Assembly (NCBI GenBank): GCA_964556425.1
Contig: CAZKWC010000002.1
Location: 1-64,000, forward strand
DNA: 64,000 nt
Origin: JALQUL01 sp964556425
Lineage (GTDB): Bacteria; Pseudomonadota; Gammaproteobacteria; Burkholderiales; Burkholderiaceae_C
Reading direction: 5' to 3'
Shown here: piece after piece, positions 60,735-64,000 of the stretch
Numbering within the stretch: position 1 is the stretch's first letter
Layout of the letters: each line of letters begins with the position of its first letter
Translations under genes and position numbers: made by a program
The notes under the pieces: model-generated
Told to the model about the DNA's origin: nothing
The model's input: only the letters and a program-made list of their open reading frames with translations
Databases searched by the model: none

Positions 60735-61657
60735 TAGCCTAAAAAGTGTTTTCTATAACGCTCGGGTAAATCAGCAAGTCTTGCCATAATGGGCAGGTCT
60801 GCTGTATTAAAATCTTTATCCCATGCTGGAGCGCCTAATACCTTTGCTCCCATTCTTAAATAACCTTTAATTAAAGGGGGTGGTTCGACTTTTAAATCGC
60901 CTACATCTTCTTCTAGGGGAAGTGGGCAATAGGCTTTCACTAAATGCTGCTCTTGAGCCAAATAATTCTTTTTTAATTGATGCCAAATTGCGCTGGCTGC
61001 ATGACCGTTTTTATGGCCTGGGGTTTGCATAGGAATACTGGCACAACCCACCATACTTTCAAATCGATTGATGTCCATGAACTTAAATAATGCAGAGCCT
61101 AAGGTCATAATGACCCCTCCGCTACGATGGTCAGGGTGTACACAACTACGACCTAGCTCAACCATTTTTTTACGGTAGTTTTTGAGTGGCGATAAATCAA
61201 ACTCATCTTCTGAATACAACCTACCAATTCGCTTAGCTTGTAAAGGTGGTAATACTCGATAAGTGCCCACTACTTGACCTGTGTGGGTTTCTTTGACAAT
61301 GAGATGTTCACAATAATCATCAAACTCATCTTTGTCTAAATTTTGATCTAAATTATTAATAGGCTCAGGGCAAGAGCCATTAGAATCAAGTACTGAATTA
61401 CCACGAATATTGGCACCAAATTCAGTTGCAAAAATATCATATCGCAAACGTTGAGCTGCTCTCACCTCGTCTAAATGAACTGCCCAAGAGGCTTTATAAC
61501 TCAACTCCTTCACCAACTCTGGTGAGCTAGTAGTTGAATTTTGCGCTAACTCAATAGCGACAGTTTTTTGAGCTTGCGCTTGACTTTGCTGACGCTTAAC
61601 GACTCTAAAAAATGATGCAGAGCGTTGCTCAAATTCATTTAAGTTTGACTCACTCAT
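60734..61657 (-). CDS. OlsB-like GNAT acyltransferase (hemolysin-type)
   Basis: A 307-residue acyltransferase of the Acetyltransf_5 type. Residues about 55-245 hold the domain: DEVRAAQRLRYDIFATEFGANI, EHLIVKETHTGQVVGTYRVL, VELGRSCVHPDHRSGGVIMTL and GCASIPM. This family includes OlsB, the N-acyltransferase that makes lyso-ornithine lipid, a phosphorus-free lipid. I choose the ATG at 61657, preceded by GGAG at seven bases, rather than the in-frame TTG at 61669. It is the first gene of a coupled operon with the PlcP-like and glycosyltransferase genes and has a Pho-box-like repeat upstream. OlsA, its usual partner, is not in the window; the substrate is therefore inferred. Confidence 0.72.
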   Translation of the reverse strand: MSESNLNEFEQRSASFFRVVKRQQSQAQAQKTVAIELAQNSTTSSPELVKELSYKASWAVHLDEVRAAQRLRYDIFATEFGANIRGNSVLDSNGSCPEPINNLDQNLDKDEFDDYCEHLIVKETHTGQVVGTYRVLPPLQAKRIGRLYSEDEFDLSPLKNYRKKMVELGRSCVHPDHRSGGVIMTLGSALFKFMDINRFESMVGCASIPMQTPGHKNGHAASAIWHQLKKNYLAQEQHLVKAYCPLPLEEDVGDLKVEPPPLIKGYLRMGAKVLGAPAWDKDFNTADLPIMARLADLPERYRKHFLG

Positions 61658-61723
61658 GATGAACTCCAAGTTGTATGGGGTATGTCAATCATGGACCTGC
61701 ATAGTGAAACTTCAATTGCAAAT

Positions 61724-61748
61724 TAATGGCATTCATATGACACTGACA
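61724..61748 (-). promoter_or_regulatory. Pho-box-like repeats upstream of the lipid-remodelling operon
   Basis: On the minus strand TGTCA (61742-61738) is followed after 11 bases by TGCCA (61731-61727, one mismatch); a further TGTCA lies at 61748-61744, overlapping phase. Start codon at 61657. I could not find a confident -10. Confidence 0.6.
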
Positions 61749-61942
61749 AAGTGTTGCGCAGTTTACACAGACTTACAAAACGGTCAGCTTTTTTATCATT
61801 TTTTTAATTCGGGGGCTTGAATTTACTGCGGTAAATCCTTATTTTGAGTCTTTATAAAACTCTAGTTCAACAGGTTCATTTCAAGAACTGTTTATATCAA
61901 TACCAACTCACGTTGTGGGGTCAGATTGGCTTAGACCTTAAT

Positions 61943-61987
61943 GCAGATTGCAACACTAATAGCCGTTGTTAGTGTTTACCAATCTGC
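61943..61987. repeat. Two-tier hairpin in the region upstream of the DegP-type gene
   Basis: GCAGATTG (61943-61950) pairs with CAATCTGC (61980-61987), and inside it AACACTAA (61952-61959) pairs with TTAGTGTT (61969-61976); the loop is TAGCCGTTG. There is no T tail. A further CAGATTG copy starts at 61922. It lies 110 bases before the protease gene and could be a leader structure, an operator or part of a small RNA. The rest of the 61670-62098 gap shows no gene. Confidence 0.55.
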
Positions 61988-62098
61988 CCTATTCGTTCTG
62001 CCAAAATAGGGACTAAAACGACTTGAATTACAAACTTATTGTTTTTATTGCTAGAGTTTTAACAATTTTTTTATCCTTATTGCTTTGGAGTTATTCTT

Positions 62099-63544
62099 AT
62101 GCAGTTTTTAAAGATTTCTAGCATTAGCAGCTTACTAAGAGTGTTGGCTTTAACGAGTGCTTTCATTTTTACCTCGGCAAGTTTTGCACAAACCAACCCG
62201 CGTGGTTTGCCCGACTTTACCGAACTCGTAGAACAAGTAGGGCCCTCTGTTGTCAATATCAAAGTATTTGAAAAAGCCAATTCCCAAAGAAATCAAAGAG
62301 GCTCTCCCGACCCGCAAATGCAAGATTTTTTACGCCGTTTTTTTGGTGAGGATTTTGCCCCTAGCCCTAGAAATCCGAATCGACCAGGGCCTAAAAATTC
62401 CGAAGAAAAAATCAATAGTGGGCAAGGCTCCGGATTTATTATTAGCGCTGACGGCCTTGTCATGACCAATGCGCATGTGGTTGAAAACGCTGATGAAGTT
62501 TTGGTCACACTAACTGATAAACGTGAGTTAAAAGCAAAAGTTTTAGGTTCCGATAAAGCCTCAGATATTGCAGTGTTAAAAGTAGAAGCGAAAAATTTGC
62601 CCGCCGTTAAAATTGGTGACATTAACCGCCTCAAGGTTGGCGAATGGGTCATGGCCATTGGTTCTCCGTTTGGCTTAGAAAACTCGGTGACGGCAGGCAT
62701 AGTAAGTGCTAAGCAACGTGACACTGGCGATTTTTTACCTCACATCCAAACCGACGTGGCCATCAACCCAGGTAACTCAGGTGGCCCCCTCATTAATATG
62801 CGCGGAGAAGTGATTGGCGTTAATAGTCAAATTTATAGCCGCTCTGGTGGGTATATGGGCATTTCGTTTTCTATTCCTATTGACGAAGCCATAAGGGTTT
62901 CAGATCAATTAAAAAATGGCGGTAAAGTAGTTAGGGGTGGAATCGGGGTAGAAATTGAATCTTTGAGCAAAGAAACCGCCGAAGCTTTAGGTCTAAAATC
63001 TGAAAATGGAGCTTTGGTCAGAGGTGTAAAAGAAGGCTCTGCAGCTGCCTTAGCGGGTATCAAGGCAGGTGACGTCATTACTCATTTCGATGGTAAAGCA
63101 CTTAACTCTTCCAAAGATTTACCTCCTATTGTGAGAGCTATTAAACCAGGTACAAAAACCAATATTTCAATTATTCGTAATAAAACCGCTAAAACATTGC
63201 CTATTACAGTGGCTACGCTCAATCTCAATGAAAAAACGGAAGAAACTGACAAAAAACCAGAAGCTGAATCTAAGAATATGAGCTGGGGACTCAAAGCAAT
63301 TGACTTAACGAGTGCCCAACTCAGAAGCCTTAAAATTGAAGGCGGTGTGAAGGTAGATCAAGCCACCGAGCAAGCAGCTAGAGCGGGCTTAAAATCGGGT
63401 GATATTATCGTAGGAGTCAATCAAATTGAAATAGCTAATTTAAAGCAGTTTCAACAGCTACTGGGTCAACTTGACAAATCTAAACCTATTTATGTGCAGT
63501 TTATTCGTGACGAATGGACTCGTTATACGGTTATCAAGCCTTAA
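62099..63544 (+). CDS. Periplasmic serine protease of the DegP/DegQ (HtrA) family
   Basis: A signal peptide (to about residue 31, ASFA) is followed by a trypsin-like domain with the catalytic triad: H in TNAHVVENADE, D in SDIAVLKVE and S in INPGNSGGPLINM. Two PDZ domains follow (VRGGIGVEIESL onward, and MSWGLKAIDLTSAQLRSLKI onward). 481 aa fits DegP/DegQ/MucD; I cannot choose between the names, and no rseA/rseB genes are adjacent. The ATG at 62099 has GGAG nine bases upstream. Works in periplasmic protein quality control. A strong terminator follows. Confidence 0.92.
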   Translation: MQFLKISSISSLLRVLALTSAFIFTSASFAQTNPRGLPDFTELVEQVGPSVVNIKVFEKANSQRNQRGSPDPQMQDFLRRFFGEDFAPSPRNPNRPGPKNSEEKINSGQGSGFIISADGLVMTNAHVVENADEVLVTLTDKRELKAKVLGSDKASDIAVLKVEAKNLPAVKIGDINRLKVGEWVMAIGSPFGLENSVTAGIVSAKQRDTGDFLPHIQTDVAINPGNSGGPLINMRGEVIGVNSQIYSRSGGYMGISFSIPIDEAIRVSDQLKNGGKVVRGGIGVEIESLSKETAEALGLKSENGALVRGVKEGSAAALAGIKAGDVITHFDGKALNSSKDLPPIVRAIKPGTKTNISIIRNKTAKTLPITVATLNLNEKTEETDKKPEAESKNMSWGLKAIDLTSAQLRSLKIEGGVKVDQATEQAARAGLKSGDIIVGVNQIEIANLKQFQQLLGQLDKSKPIYVQFIRDEWTRYTVIKP

Positions 63545-63656
63545 GTAATGCTTATTGTTCTTCAACTTTATGCAGTCGCTGTGAATACCTCAGAGCTAAA
63601 GGCCAAGCTACTTGACTCTAGGGCACAGCCTGTATATATCTATTAAAGTCCTATAT

Positions 63657-63691
63657 GGATGTTGTGTAGTCCAACACAACATCCTTTTTTT
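63657..63691 (+). terminator. Terminator after the DegP-type gene
   Basis: An 11-bp perfect stem, GGATGTTGTGT (63657-63667) with ACACAACATCC (63674-63684), a 6-base loop and seven T residues. It lies about 110 bases after the stop. The gap 63545-63877 otherwise shows nothing recognisable. Confidence 0.92.
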
Positions 63692-63877
63692 ACCTTGATC
63701 TAATATCGCTCACTGCAGGTTGGGTGTAGGTGTTGTGCGTATTGTATTTGCCACCCCAACAGCCAAGTCTTATGTTAGGGCATGGTAATTTACTACAGTA
63801 CTCGCTGTTTCGCTTAGTGCCACTCTTACATAGGATACACTCTGCCAACGAATCTAAAAATTTTTACGGTTAGCTAA

Positions 63878-64000
63878 ATGCCTCACTCCATTACCCCTCG
63901 ATTGGGTCCTGCCCATATAAAACTGCTTGGAATGTCTTTGTTATGGGGGGCTTCTTGGCCAATGGGTAAAGCCATTACACAAAGTATGCCGCCCCTTACT
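63878..64000 (+). CDS. EamA/DMT-type transporter, N-terminus only
   Basis: The frame from the ATG at 63878 is open to the right edge (41 codons). It reads MPHSITPRLGPAHIKLLG, then MSLLWGASWPMGKAITQSMP, with the L-W-G-x-x-W/F-P-x-x-K/R pattern that starts the first membrane span of EamA-family (drug/metabolite) exporters. The substrate cannot be told. No strong ribosome binding site is visible before the ATG, so the start is uncertain. Confidence 0.7.
   Translation, partial: MPHSITPRLGPAHIKLLGMSLLWGASWPMGKAITQSMPPLT

Noticed and set aside
1..64000. Search for IS elements, prophage genes, CRISPR arrays, rRNA and tRNA genes
   Set aside because: I saw no transposase or integrase motifs, no regularly spaced repeats and no rRNA or cloverleaf-forming sequence in any gap.

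Overview
This is a stretch of bacterial chromosome from an AT-rich betaproteobacterium, almost certainly of the order Burkholderiales. The minus-strand run ndk-rlmN-pilF-rodZ-ispG-hisS-yfgM-der-hfq-hflX-hflK-hflC-hisZ-purA is a gene order typical of that order, as are scpB-rluB, the divergent rluD/bamD pair and sucA-sucB-lpdA-zapE. The base composition is low for the group, so a small-genome or freshwater/host-associated lineage is possible; I cannot name the genus. Nothing looks like a prophage, IS element, CRISPR array, rRNA or tRNA. Two 100-base N runs (30788-30887 and 42405-42504) are assembly gaps that interrupt a vWA gene and sucB.

Layout. 1-16.7 kb: housekeeping genes, all on the minus strand (purine salvage and synthesis, histidine biosynthesis regulation, membrane protease regulators, GTPases, Hfq, tRNA charging, isoprenoid synthesis, cell shape, type IV pilus assembly, RNA modification). 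bamB, normally between yfgM and der, is absent from the cluster. 17.4-23.9 kb: rluB-scpB, rluD, bamD and a DinG/YoaA-type helicase. 24-31.7 kb: a plus-strand five-gene cassette (SWIM zinc finger, DUF5691-like, MoxR ATPase, DUF5682-like, vWA protein) that resembles the poorly understood E. coli yehL/M/P/Q genes. 31.8-38.2 kb: hslR and a very large secreted DUF11/SdrD-repeat protein. 38.7-45.8 kb: zapE and the 2-oxoglutarate dehydrogenase operon, with a structured leader before sucA and a perfect palindrome over its likely promoter.

46-62 kb is a phosphate-response island: phoR, phoB, phoU, pstB, pstA, pstC, pstS, an MliC-like lipoprotein, ppx, a lysine/alanine-rich protein, ppk, and a translationally coupled three-gene operon (OlsB-like GNAT acyltransferase, PlcP-type metallophosphoesterase, GT4 glycosyltransferase). 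Four Pho-box-like direct repeats of TGTCA with 11-base spacing lie before pstS, the lipoprotein gene, ppk and the three-gene operon. My reading is that this island couples phosphate uptake, polyphosphate storage and replacement of membrane phospholipids by phosphorus-free lipids. The window ends with a DegP/DegQ-type periplasmic protease and the start of an EamA-type transporter.

Most protein identities rest on motifs I can read in the translations and on conserved neighbourhood; the promoter, Pho-box and RNA-leader calls are by eye and not tested computationally.
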